A stretch of 28,133 bases of DNA from DASUPK01 sp035456265 (GTDB lineage Bacteria > Actinomycetota > Thermoleophilia > Solirubrobacterales > 70-9). The DNA lies in NCBI GenBank assembly GCA_035456265.1, contig DATIDP010000210.1:1-28133 (forward strand), read 5' to 3'. Numbering within the stretch: the stretch's first letter is position 1; the number at the start of each line of letters is the position of its first letter. Below, piece by piece: positions 17,306-24,598 of the stretch. Under the pieces are notes generated by a model that saw nothing but the letters and a program-made list of their open reading frames with translations, ran no database searches and had not been told where the DNA came from. The position numbers and the translations under genes were made by a program.

Positions 17306-17671
17306 ATGGACGAAGAGGACGTGGTGTTCAGGGCGCTCGCCGCGCCGACGAGGCGGAAGCTTCTCGACGAGCTCTTTCGCGAGGATGGCCAGACGCTCAG
17401 CGAGCTGGCCGGCAGCCTGCCGATGTCGCGCTTTGGGGTGATGAAGCACCTCGGCGTGCTCGAGGAGGCGAACCTCGTGGTGACCCGCAGGCGCGGCCGC
17501 GAGAAGCTCCACTTCCTCAACCCCGTCCCGATCCGGCTCATCCACGACCGCTGGGTGAGCAAATACGCCGAGCCGCTGGCGGCCACGCTCAGCGGAATCA
17601 AGCGAGAGCTGGAGGAGGAAGAGCAACATGCAGAAGTTCCCCGAGGCAGGCGCCGCGCTACATCCCGATGA
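17306..17671 (+). CDS. ArsR-type winged-helix repressor without cysteines
   Basis: Transcriptional regulator of 121 residues. The winged HTH covers about residues 6-75: 'VVFRALAAPTRRKLLDEL' is the usual first helices, 'TLSELAGSLPMSRFGVMKHLGVLEEANLV' the recognition region, and 'TRRRGREKLHFLN' the wing. There is no cysteine in the protein, so the ELCVC metal-sensing type is excluded; it resembles the ArsR regulators paired with AHSA1 genes. I chose ATG 17306; a GTG at 17273 in the same frame lies inside the promoter and cannot be used from it. The ATG is only 3-5 nt from the predicted transcription start, so the mRNA is probably leaderless or nearly so. The last 44 bp overlap the next gene. 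Confidence 0.93.
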   Translation: MDEEDVVFRALAAPTRRKLLDELFREDGQTLSELAGSLPMSRFGVMKHLGVLEEANLVVTRRRGREKLHFLNPVPIRLIHDRWVSKYAEPLAATLSGIKRELEEEEQHAEVPRGRRRATSR

Positions 17672-18140
17672 CACCGCGGCCGTCTTCGAGATCTTCATCA
17701 AGACGACGCCGGAGCGGCTCTGGGAGGCGATCACCGATCCGGAGCAGAGAGCGCGGTACAGCTTCGGCGTGAGAACCGATTCGGATTACACGGACGGGTC
17801 TTCGTACAAGTCCTCCGTTCCCGGCGTGATCGACATCGCCGAGGGCGAGAACGTGGAGGTCGACCCGCCCCGCCGCCTGGTGCAGACCTTCACTGCGCTG
17901 TGGAGCGACGAGGTCAGGGCGGCCGGTCCCTCCCGGGTGACCTGGGAGATCGAGCCGGTCGGCGACGACTCCTGCCGCCTGACCGTCGTTCACGATCAGC
18001 TCGAGCCGGGCGCGAACGGCGAGCTCTACGGCGGCTGGTCGATGATCCTCTCCGGGTTGAAGACCTTGCTGGAGACCGGCGAGCAGCTGACGACGCCGGG
18101 CTCTCTGCGCTACTCGGGCGCGGCTGACGGCGCCTCGTGA
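17628..18140 (+). CDS. AHSA1/SRPBCC domain protein
   Basis: Cytoplasmic protein of 170 residues with the START-like helix-grip fold of the AHSA1 family, which forms a hydrophobic ligand cavity. Visible are the N-terminal 'FEIFIKTTPERLWEAITDPEQ', the central 'YKSSVPGVIDIAEGENVEVDPPRRLVQTFTALW' strands and the C-terminal helix 'GGWSMILSGLKTLLETGE', all typical. GGAGGAGG (17611-17618) lies 9 nt before the ATG. The gene overlaps the ArsR gene by 44 bp, and the ArsR-AHSA1 pair is a recurring actinobacterial and proteobacterial arrangement. The ligand is not known; the AHSA1 protein may bind or process the compound the cassette responds to. Confidence 0.9.
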   Translation: MQKFPEAGAALHPDDTAAVFEIFIKTTPERLWEAITDPEQRARYSFGVRTDSDYTDGSSYKSSVPGVIDIAEGENVEVDPPRRLVQTFTALWSDEVRAAGPSRVTWEIEPVGDDSCRLTVVHDQLEPGANGELYGGWSMILSGLKTLLETGEQLTTPGSLRYSGAADGAS

Positions 18141-18985
18141 CGCGTGTCGCTCAGCAGAAGCCCCACGTGCTGATGGAGGGGATCGGCCTCGGGGAATCGC
18201 CGCGCTGGCATGAGGGCCGGCTCTGGTTCTCCGACTGGGTTGCGCAGGAGCTGATCGCGCTCGACCTGGGAGGGCGGAGTGAGGGGATCGCCAAGGTCCG
18301 GTCCCTGCCGTTCTCGATCGACTGGCTGCCCGATGGACCTTTGCTGATCACCAGTGGTCAGGAGCTGCTTCGCATGGAGCCGGATGGCTCGCTCGTTACC
18401 CACGTCGACCTGAGCGATCTCTCCGAGCACGGCTGGAACGAGATCGTGGTCGATGCCCGCGGCAACGCCTACGTCAACAACATCGACTTCGACATGATGG
18501 GCGGGGAGGAGCCGAAGCCCGGGATCATCGGGGTCGTCACGCCGGACGGTGAGACGCGACAGGTGGCGGACGGGCTTGCGTTTCCGAACGGGATGGTTGT
18601 GACCCCCGACAGCTCGACGCTGATCGTCGCGGAGTCGTACGAGGGGAGATTGACCGCGTTCGACATCGACGAGGGCGGGGGCCTGTCGAATCGGAGGGTC
18701 TGGGCCGATCTCGGCGAGGGCGGCGACGGCATCTGCATGGACGCCGAGGGCGCCGTCTGGAGTCCGAAGTTCAGGACCTGTGTCCGCGTGGCGGAAGGAG
18801 GCGAGGTCCTGGACGAGATCGAGCTCGACCGCTTCTGCTTCGCGTGCATGCTCGGCGGCAAGGACGGAAGGACGCTGTTCATGAACGTTGCGGAGTGGAA
18901 CGGCCCCGATCAGATCGGCAAGGGCCCGCGGACCGGGCAGGTACTGACCGTCGAGGCGCCGGCGGCCCACGCCGGCCGCCCGTAG
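18137..18985 (+). CDS. SMP-30/gluconolactonase/LRE family protein
   Basis: Six-bladed beta-propeller of 282 residues, probably a metal-dependent lactonase or esterase. The metal-site residues of the SMP-30 family appear in order: the glutamate of 'GLGESPRW', the asparagine of 'WNEIVVD' and of 'AFPNGMVVTPD', and the following aspartate in 'VTPDSSTLIVAES'. Other propeller strands are 'RLWFSDWVAQEL' and 'GDGICMDAEGAVW'. The start is GTG 18137, whose GTGA overlaps the AHSA1 stop, which points to translational coupling. Natural substrate unknown; family members hydrolyse sugar lactones, organophosphates or aromatic lactones. Confidence 0.9.
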   Translation: MTRVAQQKPHVLMEGIGLGESPRWHEGRLWFSDWVAQELIALDLGGRSEGIAKVRSLPFSIDWLPDGPLLITSGQELLRMEPDGSLVTHVDLSDLSEHGWNEIVVDARGNAYVNNIDFDMMGGEEPKPGIIGVVTPDGETRQVADGLAFPNGMVVTPDSSTLIVAESYEGRLTAFDIDEGGGLSNRRVWADLGEGGDGICMDAEGAVWSPKFRTCVRVAEGGEVLDEIELDRFCFACMLGGKDGRTLFMNVAEWNGPDQIGKGPRTGQVLTVEAPAAHAGRP

Positions 18986-19005
18986 AAATCTGACAAGGTG
19001 AACAG

Positions 19006-19389
19006 ATGGCAACGAACACACAACTGATCAACGGCGTCGACTTCATCGCCTTCCCGGTCAAGGACTACGAGGCCGCCAGGAAGTTCTACGGCGAGACCCT
19101 CGGGCTGCCGTTCGGGAAGCAGTGGGGGAGCATGCCGGCCGGAGAGTTCGAGACCGGAACCGTGACGATCGCCCTGATGCAGGTCGATGCGTTCAAGATC
19201 GAGTTCAGCCCGAACAGCACGCCGCTCGAGTTCCACGTCGACGACTACGACGCGGCGAAGGCCGAGCTCGAGTCACGCGGCGTCCAGTTCGTGACCGACA
19301 CGATCGACAGCGGCTTCTGCAAGCAGGCGATCTTCCAGGATCCGGACGGCAACTCCCTCGCGATCCACCACCGCTACGCGGCCGGCTAG
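19006..19389 (+). CDS. VOC (glyoxalase/bleomycin-resistance) family protein
   Basis: One vicinal-oxygen-chelate module pair in 127 residues. The first beta-alpha-beta-beta-beta unit is 'GVDFIAFPVKDYEAARKFYGETLGLPF' and the second starts at 'LEFHVDDYDAAKAELESRGVQF' and ends in 'IFQDPDGNSLAIHHR', the usual VOC end. AAGGTG (18995-19000) lies 5 nt before the ATG. Twenty bases separate it from the SMP-30 gene, so it is most likely the fourth gene of the ArsR cassette. Family members isomerise, open or simply bind small electrophiles; the reaction here is not recognisable. Confidence 0.9.
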   Translation: MATNTQLINGVDFIAFPVKDYEAARKFYGETLGLPFGKQWGSMPAGEFETGTVTIALMQVDAFKIEFSPNSTPLEFHVDDYDAAKAELESRGVQFVTDTIDSGFCKQAIFQDPDGNSLAIHHRYAAG

Positions 19390-19510
19390 CCCTCTCGCTA
19401 CGCGGGGCGGGCTAAGTGCGCCGCTCTCGAAGAACCGGGCGGTGTGACGCGCGCGGATCAGTGTTCGTCAGGGCGCGTGCGTGCATTCCCGTGAGACTAA
19501 CCGCCGCCTC

Positions 19511-20293
19511 TCATGGCGCTCGATGTCCGCCGAGGAAGCTGAGGATGCGCCGCCAGGCGTCCTCGGACTCCTCCGTGAACTCGTCCTGCTTCTTGTCGAA
19601 GAACGAGTGCGGCGCACCGGGATAGACGTGGATCTCATGCTCGACCCCGGCCGAGCCGAGCTGGGATTCGAACTCGTCGACCTGCTCCTGGGGGATCGCC
19701 TGGTCCGCGCCGCCGAAGAGCCCGAGCAGCGGCAGGCTCGTCCGCTCTGCCTGTGTGAGCACTCCGTGCCCGTCGAAGCGTGAGGCGTCGAGGACGCCGT
19801 AGAAGCCGACGACGCGGGCCAACCCGAGACCCGGCCGCGTGCCGGCCACGAACGAGAGGGAGCCGCCGAAGCAGAAACCCACCGTCGCCACGGCGGCTAC
19901 CCCCGTACGCCGCCGCAGCTCGGCGGCCGCGGCCGCGATGTCCTCGAGAGCGCTGTCGAGCTTGACCTGCTCCCGGTGCGGGCCGTAATCGAAGTCGTCG
20001 TCGCGCGGTCCCGGCCCGGCGGTCCGCCCGTAGTAGTCGAAGGCGATCGCGTGGTGGCCGGCCTGCGCGAACCGCTCGGCAAGCTCGACGTAGAAGGGAT
20101 GAAGGCCGCGGACGTCGGGGATGATCACGACTGCAGTGCGATCGCGCTCGGTCGCCTGCGCGAGCGCGGCGGCGAACTCCGTCCCGTCGGCCAAGTTGAT
20201 CGTGAATTGCTCCGCGGCGGCCCCGCCGGAGATCGGCGGGCGGATCAGATCTGCGGGAAGCTCCGGCGGTCGCGAGTCGAAGTCGAAGCACAT
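19511..20293 (-). CDS. dienelactone hydrolase family protein
   Basis: Alpha/beta hydrolase of 260 residues. The dienelactone hydrolase triad is complete: nucleophile Cys141 in GFCFGGSL, Asp197 in 'LFGGADQAIP' and His229 in 'YPGAPHSFFD'. The N-terminal half has 'VVIIPDVRGLHPFYVELAERFAQAGHHAIAFDYYGR' with the usual oxyanion region. Dienelactone hydrolases open lactones from chlorinated aromatic breakdown, but most members of this size have other, unknown substrates. The gene is convergent with the VOC gene, leaving 121 bp between stops, and is 32 bp downstream of the PafBC gene. No clear Shine-Dalgarno is seen. Confidence 0.93.
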   Translation of the reverse strand: MCFDFDSRPPELPADLIRPPISGGAAAEQFTINLADGTEFAAALAQATERDRTAVVIIPDVRGLHPFYVELAERFAQAGHHAIAFDYYGRTAGPGPRDDDFDYGPHREQVKLDSALEDIAAAAAELRRRTGVAAVATVGFCFGGSLSFVAGTRPGLGLARVVGFYGVLDASRFDGHGVLTQAERTSLPLLGLFGGADQAIPQEQVDEFESQLGSAGVEHEIHVYPGAPHSFFDKKQDEFTEESEDAWRRILSFLGGHRAP

Positions 20294-20325
20294 GCGCCGG
20301 GAAACCTACCCTGGCGGATGCGCTC

Positions 20326-22407
20326 CTAAGCGGCCTTCAGGGTGGCGCCTGCGTCCAACCCGAGCTCGTGCGCGATCGCCTCGCGCGCCGAGTCGGGCTC
20401 GAGGACGACGAGCTCGCCGGCTCCCTTGAGGATCTCCCGGAGCAGCCACTCGGTGCTGCCGTACGGAACCTCGATCACCACGGCGCCGTCGGCGAGCTCC
20501 TCGATCACCGTGTGGTCCTCGCGCGCCCAGCGCGCCCGTTCGGGTGAGACCCAAACGCGCGCCACCTCCGCGGCCGGCACGTTCTCGCCCGAGAGCCAGG
20601 TGCCCTCGATCGCGGCGATCTCCTCGACCTCCGGCCGGGGCTCGAAGCCCTCCTTCGAGATCTCGGCCTCCTTGATCCGGTCGAGGCGGAAGTGGCGGAC
20701 GTCCTCGCGGCGACGGTCATAGGAGGCGACGTACCAGCCCTCCGGTCCGTTGGCGAGCCGGTAGGGCTCGATCTCCCGCTTGGTGAACTCGTCCTCGTTC
20801 TCCTTGTAGTAGTGGATCGAGAGGACCCGGTGGCCCTCGATCGCCTTGTTCACCTGGCGGGCGACATCCGAGTCGTCACCTCCGGAGGCGGCGATCTCGA
20901 GGCCCTCCTCGGAGGGGTCGTGCCCGAGCGCCGTCACGATCTTCTTGCGGGCGCTGGCGAGGCCGCTCTGGGGGAGGTGGTCCCCGAACAGGTCGATGGC
21001 GGCAACCAGCGCCTTCGCCTCTAGCGGCAGCAATCGGGCCGGCCGGGCGAAGTTGTCGCCGTACGGCTCCGCGTCAACCTCGATCTCGTCGCCCTGCAAC
21101 TCGGCGTAGAGGACGTAGGTCCCGCCGCCGAAGTTGACGACGTTGAGCAGGTCGATGTCGTCGCGGAGCTCCTCCTCCGTCACGTGCAGCCGGTCCCTGA
21201 CGTCAGCGACCGGTAGGCGCGCCTCGCCCTTGGCCGACTCGATCAGCATCCCGGCGAGCGTCACCAGGCGGGCGAACCGCTCCGGCCGGATCGAGGACTC
21301 AGAGCGCCCATTCGAGCGTGCCGAGCGCGGGGCCGGCGGCACGGTCCGCACCACGTCGGCCGGCTCGAAGTCGGCTGCGTGCCGTTCGGTGAGCAGCTCG
21401 AGCCGCTCCGCGACCTCGTCGGCGAGCTCGGGCGGATCGAGCATGGTCGCGTTGCGGCGCCAGTGCAGCACCCAGGCGACGATCTGCCGGCTGGAGGCGT
21501 ACTCGGTCTCGAAGATCCGTCCCTTGCCGGGCGAGCCGTCGCCGCGGCCTGGAGTTCGGAATTCGCCGTATCTCCCGAAGTCCCGCTCGACCAGCCACGC
21601 GATCCGATCCCGGAAGAAGATCTTGGCCCGGCCCTGAGTCTCGCCGAGCTGCCACTCCGCCCGGCGGGCGTAGTCGCGACGCTCGAAGTCCTTCGGTGGC
21701 GAGAAGTCGTGCTCGGCCTTCGATGCGTAGGAGACCTTGCCCCGGATCCGCGAGAGGCGGAACACGCGAATGCCGTCCCGCTCATGTGAATGGCCGATCA
21801 AATAGAACTGACCGCCCCGGTAGACCAGGTGGTAGGGGTCCACCTTGCGCTTCTCCTCGGAGTCCCGCTCGATCGTGTAGTAGGTGAACTCGATCGTCTT
21901 CCGCCGGGAGATCGCGGTCTCGATCTTCGAGAGGCGCTGGGAGACCTCGGCGCCATCGGCCTTGGCGGTCATTCGCACCTCGACCGAAGACTGCTCCGGG
22001 GCGGTCAGCGGGCTCGGACGCCCCCACGAGACCTGCTGCAGCGCCAGCCGCAGTGGCTCCGCGTAGGCGAACTCGCCGTCAAGAAGCTGAAGCGCCGTCT
22101 GCAGCGCGGCCAACTCGTCGTCGGAGAAGCGGATCTCGGGGAGGTAGTAGTTCTCGGGCGGCAGCGAGTAGAGCTCGGACTCGTAGCCCTGGAGGCTCTC
22201 GCCCGGCTTCTCGACCTGCAGGGTGATGCCGAGAGCGTCGAGCTCAGCGCGGTCGGCGTAGAAGCGGCGCGCGAAGGCGTCATCGTTCATGTCGCTGTAC
22301 CCCTCCACCTCGCGCTTGATCTCGAGCGCCGAGGTAGGCCTGCCCTGGGCCATGAGGTAGGAGATCAGCGAGAGCTGGCGGATCAGCTTCTCGGTGTCCT
22401 TGGCCAT
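20326..22407 (-). CDS. PafBC-like WYL-domain transcriptional regulator, PafB and PafC fused
   Basis: Predicted DNA-damage-type regulator of 693 residues in one chain, equal in length to PafB plus PafC of mycobacteria, which are separate genes. The N-terminal half has an HTH (about 1-60, ending in 'YADRAELDALGI') and a WYL domain (about 167-235; FYL at 201-203). The linker around 355-375 is rich in Pro, Arg and Ser. The second half has an HTH (about 377-435) and a WYL domain (about 515-590; WYV at 558-560). In mycobacteria PafBC activates RecA-independent DNA repair genes. I chose ATG 22407; a GTG at 22440 is possible. No proteasome or pafA gene is visible here. Confidence 0.9.
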   Translation of the reverse strand: MAKDTEKLIRQLSLISYLMAQGRPTSALEIKREVEGYSDMNDDAFARRFYADRAELDALGITLQVEKPGESLQGYESELYSLPPENYYLPEIRFSDDELAALQTALQLLDGEFAYAEPLRLALQQVSWGRPSPLTAPEQSSVEVRMTAKADGAEVSQRLSKIETAISRRKTIEFTYYTIERDSEEKRKVDPYHLVYRGGQFYLIGHSHERDGIRVFRLSRIRGKVSYASKAEHDFSPPKDFERRDYARRAEWQLGETQGRAKIFFRDRIAWLVERDFGRYGEFRTPGRGDGSPGKGRIFETEYASSRQIVAWVLHWRRNATMLDPPELADEVAERLELLTERHAADFEPADVVRTVPPAPRSARSNGRSESSIRPERFARLVTLAGMLIESAKGEARLPVADVRDRLHVTEEELRDDIDLLNVVNFGGGTYVLYAELQGDEIEVDAEPYGDNFARPARLLPLEAKALVAAIDLFGDHLPQSGLASARKKIVTALGHDPSEEGLEIAASGGDDSDVARQVNKAIEGHRVLSIHYYKENEDEFTKREIEPYRLANGPEGWYVASYDRRREDVRHFRLDRIKEAEISKEGFEPRPEVEEIAAIEGTWLSGENVPAAEVARVWVSPERARWAREDHTVIEELADGAVVIEVPYGSTEWLLREILKGAGELVVLEPDSAREAIAHELGLDAGATLKAA

Positions 22408-22502
22408 GCGCGAGGCAGGATAGACCGGGCTTCGCGCCACCCAATCCGCACCAATTACGGATCAGAAAGCGATTTGCGCAATTTGCGTCGCCGTATCCGC
22501 GA

Positions 22503-23159
22503 TCAGGCGGTCGCGTCGAAGCTCGAGATCGCCCGCTCGAGGGTGGGGGAGAAGCTTTCCCAGAGGCCGGGCGTGGTGGCGCCGACGATCACCGTCGTGG
22601 CCGCCGCGCCCCGCACGATGCAGGCGACCTCGATGTAGCGGCGGTTCGTCTCAGTGGAATAGGAGTCCTTGACGCAGGAGCCGCGGCCGTCCGAGAACCG
22701 CAGGCCGCCGGCGGAGGCCAGGGGAACGAGGTTCCGATCGCCCTCCTCGCGATTGTGAGCGGGCCTGAAGCTGGCCCAGTTCGAGAGCGTCTCCTCGCCC
22801 CCCTGCGGCGTGATGTTGAGGTAGCCGGCGATCTGACCGCCGCGGCGCACCGTGGCAGTGACGGTGCCCGGATCCGTCCTCGTCAGCCGCCAGGTCCGCG
22901 GATAGGCGAGCGTCGCCTGGCCGGATGGCAGCTTGCGCGTGCGCCAGCCCGCCGGAGTGGGGGTCGGATGCACGAAGGCGAACGCGGCCGGGTTCGACGG
23001 TGCGGCTGGGCCCGACATCTCGGCGCCTCCCGAGTTGCCGCCGCAGGCGGCGAGCGCCGCCGCGCCCGCCAGAGCGAGCGCGGCGGCCAGTACCCGATGC
23101 CGGCGAGTCGGTCTAGATCTTGCCGTCGCCGTCGCTGGGTCCGCCGTTGTTGTCGGCAT
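22503..23159 (-). CDS. predicted secreted lipoprotein, function unknown
   Basis: Protein of 218 residues with an arginine-rich N-terminus, a hydrophobic stretch and a lipobox ending LAAC-G at about residue 39, so it is probably lipid-anchored at the outside of the membrane. The mature part begins with a Gly/Ser/Pro-rich linker and continues with 'LPSGQATLAYPRTWRLTRTDPGTVTATV', a pattern resembling the PsbP/Mog1-like or DUF1795-type fold common in actinobacterial lipoproteins; this assignment is only suggestive. It ends with 'WESFSPTLERAISSFDA', the final helix of such domains. ATG 23159 has GGAG 6 nt upstream. The first 47 bp overlap the poly-histidine gene in another frame. Confidence 0.8.
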   Translation of the reverse strand: MPTTTADPATATARSRPTRRHRVLAAALALAGAAALAACGGNSGGAEMSGPAAPSNPAAFAFVHPTPTPAGWRTRKLPSGQATLAYPRTWRLTRTDPGTVTATVRRGGQIAGYLNITPQGGEETLSNWASFRPAHNREEGDRNLVPLASAGGLRFSDGRGSCVKDSYSTETNRRYIEVACIVRGAAATTVIVGATTPGLWESFSPTLERAISSFDATA

Positions 23160-23304
23160 CGTGGTCTCCGCCGTTGTGCTGCGGGATGCCGTGGTGATGG
23201 TGGTGGTGATGGTGGTGCCCGGCGAAGGCCATTCCGGCCCCTCCGATCGCCAGGGCGAGCGCCGCGAGACCGGCGACGAGCCATCTGCGCATTCCGTTGA
23301 ACAT
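23113..23304 (-). CDS. small secreted histidine-rich protein (His9)
   Basis: Protein of 63 residues. It has a basic start (MFNGMRRW), a hydrophobic signal (9-28) ending in an AFA-G signal-peptidase-like site, then nine histidines in a row (30-38) and an acidic, Asp/Gly/Asn-rich end. AAGGGA lies 8 nt upstream of ATG 23304, which supports this start over the in-frame ATG 23355. The mature chain would be about 35 residues with 11 histidines and 7 aspartates, which fits binding of Ni, Zn, Cu or Co, but no known family is recognised. The histidine codons mix CAC and CAT. The next gene, a lipoprotein, starts inside it, so they are probably co-transcribed. Confidence 0.65.
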   Translation of the reverse strand: MFNGMRRWLVAGLAALALAIGGAGMAFAGHHHHHHHHHGIPQHNGGDHDADNNGGPSDGDGKI

Positions 23305-23331
23305 CGAGTCGTCCCTTCTCGGTCGATATCT

Positions 23332-23350
23332 CCGCCGTAATACGCGGCGG
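23332..23350 (-). repeat. hairpin in the 5' region of the poly-histidine gene
   Basis: Inverted repeat CCGCCG / CGGCGG (6 bp, 7-base loop) lying about 28 bp upstream of the poly-histidine start codon and 35 bp after the YhaM-like gene stop. It could be an untranslated leader structure or a weak terminator; no U-run follows. Confidence 0.35.
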
Positions 23351-23393
23351 GTCACGCCGGGGATGGCCGACTTAGAAAGGTTTTAGGCCCGAG

Positions 23394-24440
23394 CTACGCG
23401 GCGCGCGAGCCGAAGAACGCCGAGGAGTCGATGCCCCGGTCGAAACGCGACCAGCTCTCGCCCTCCGGCAGCTCCTTCTCGAGCCGGTCGAAGCTGCCGA
23501 GCTTGCCGCCCAGGTTGTCGATCGCGTGCACGAGCGTCGCCTCGCGGGTCGCGGGGACGACCGGCGAGCCATGCTCGAGCTGCCCGTGGTGGGAGAGGAT
23601 GATGTGGAGGATCGCCTGCGCGAGGTCCGGGTCGAAGCCCTCGATCCGCTCGATCTCCCGGCGGACCAGGTAGTAGCCGCGGGGGATCTCGCCCTCGAGT
23701 CGGCCGGCGTCGGTCAGCTCGATCGCGAGCGGGTCGTCGTTGTAGGCCTCTGTCTTGCCGATGTCGTGGAGCATCGCTCCGGTGACGGCGATCTCGCGGT
23801 CGATACCGGGGAAGAAGTTCGCCGCGGCGCTCACGGCCTGCGCGACCGACAGCGTGTGCTCGAGTAGGCCGCCCGCGTAAGCCTGGTGGTAGTGCTTGGC
23901 AGCCGGTGCCTCCCGGAAGCGCACCCAGGTCCGGGTCTCGGGACCGAAGAAGCGCTCGAGGAGCATGCGCAGCGACTGGTTCTGGACGGTCGCGATCAGC
24001 TCGCGCAGATCCGTCTCCAGCAGGTCGACCGACCGGGCCGGGCCCTCCGCCAGCTGCTCGGCGTCGTACTCATCGGGGCCGGCCGCCCGGACGGCGGCGA
24101 GCTTGATCTGCCGCCCGAACTGCGGGTGGATCGAGAAGCTGCCGCTGACCAGGACGATCGAGCCGGGGGCGCAGACCTCGAAGCACTCGGCGACCGCCTC
24201 CCAGGCGACCGCCGGGACCGTGCCGGTCTTGTCGGCCAAGACGACGCGGAGATAGTCCTCGCCGTTTCGCTTCTGGCGGCGCTCGCGCTCGCGGACGACG
24301 AAAGCGCCGGCGACCTCATCGCCGTCAGTGAGCTCACGGAGGGAGACCGTGACCTCCATCGTCGGCTCCAGGGCCGCATCGTTCCCGTTTCCGTTCTCGA
24401 ACAGGCTCTCTGCCATTTCCAATTGAAAGTAGAGGCGCAT
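23394..24440 (-). CDS. YhaM-like 3'-5' exoribonuclease (OB fold plus HD domain)
   Basis: Protein of 348 residues from ATG 24440. An N-terminal OB-fold nucleic-acid-binding region (about 30-115) contains 'GAFVVRERERRQKRNGEDYLRVVLADKTGTVPAVAWE', a typical YhaM/CBF1 pattern. A C-terminal HD domain follows with 'HHxxxGGLLEHTLSV' around 186-198 and the metal site HDIGK at about 225-229, then 'ILSHHGQLEHGSP' near 287-299. Such enzymes degrade RNA or single-stranded DNA from the 3' end. ATG 24440 has GGAGAG (24451-24456) 10 nt upstream; ATG 24416 is the alternative start, 8 codons shorter, with a poorly placed Shine-Dalgarno. Confidence 0.88.
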   Translation of the reverse strand: MRLYFQLEMAESLFENGNGNDAALEPTMEVTVSLRELTDGDEVAGAFVVRERERRQKRNGEDYLRVVLADKTGTVPAVAWEAVAECFEVCAPGSIVLVSGSFSIHPQFGRQIKLAAVRAAGPDEYDAEQLAEGPARSVDLLETDLRELIATVQNQSLRMLLERFFGPETRTWVRFREAPAAKHYHQAYAGGLLEHTLSVAQAVSAAANFFPGIDREIAVTGAMLHDIGKTEAYNDDPLAIELTDAGRLEGEIPRGYYLVRREIERIEGFDPDLAQAILHIILSHHGQLEHGSPVVPATREATLVHAIDNLGGKLGSFDRLEKELPEGESWSRFDRGIDSSAFFGSRAA

Positions 24441-24572
24441 CCGGACCGAACTCTCCGGCCGAATGGCCTGCTCGGTCCCGACCGAGATCCGCGCGGTCCC
24501 GATCCTGATCAACGCCGCGATGGCCCTCCTCTGCTAACCGTGAGGGTGTTCGGCAACCTGCGTGAGCTGGCG

Positions 24573-24580
24573 AAGGAGGA
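24573..24580 (+). promoter_or_regulatory. strong Shine-Dalgarno upstream of the LtrA gene
   Basis: AAGGAGGA lies 3-4 nt before an in-frame ATC codon at 24584 but 18 nt before the first standard start, GTG 24599. Its position suggests that translation might begin at ATC, or that a long spacing is used. No other frame with a good start sits at the expected distance. Confidence 0.5.
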
Positions 24581-24598
24581 GCCATCGGCACCAAGGTC

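Noticed and set aside
16480..17601. N-terminal extension of the acylase frame to 1171 codons
   Set aside because: The extension overlaps the MBL gene and part of ArsR in another frame; the conserved protein begins near 16479.
19387..19414. TAGCCC/GGGCTA inverted repeat after the VOC stop as terminator
   Set aside because: Six pairs with a 16-base loop and no T-run on either strand; too weak to annotate.
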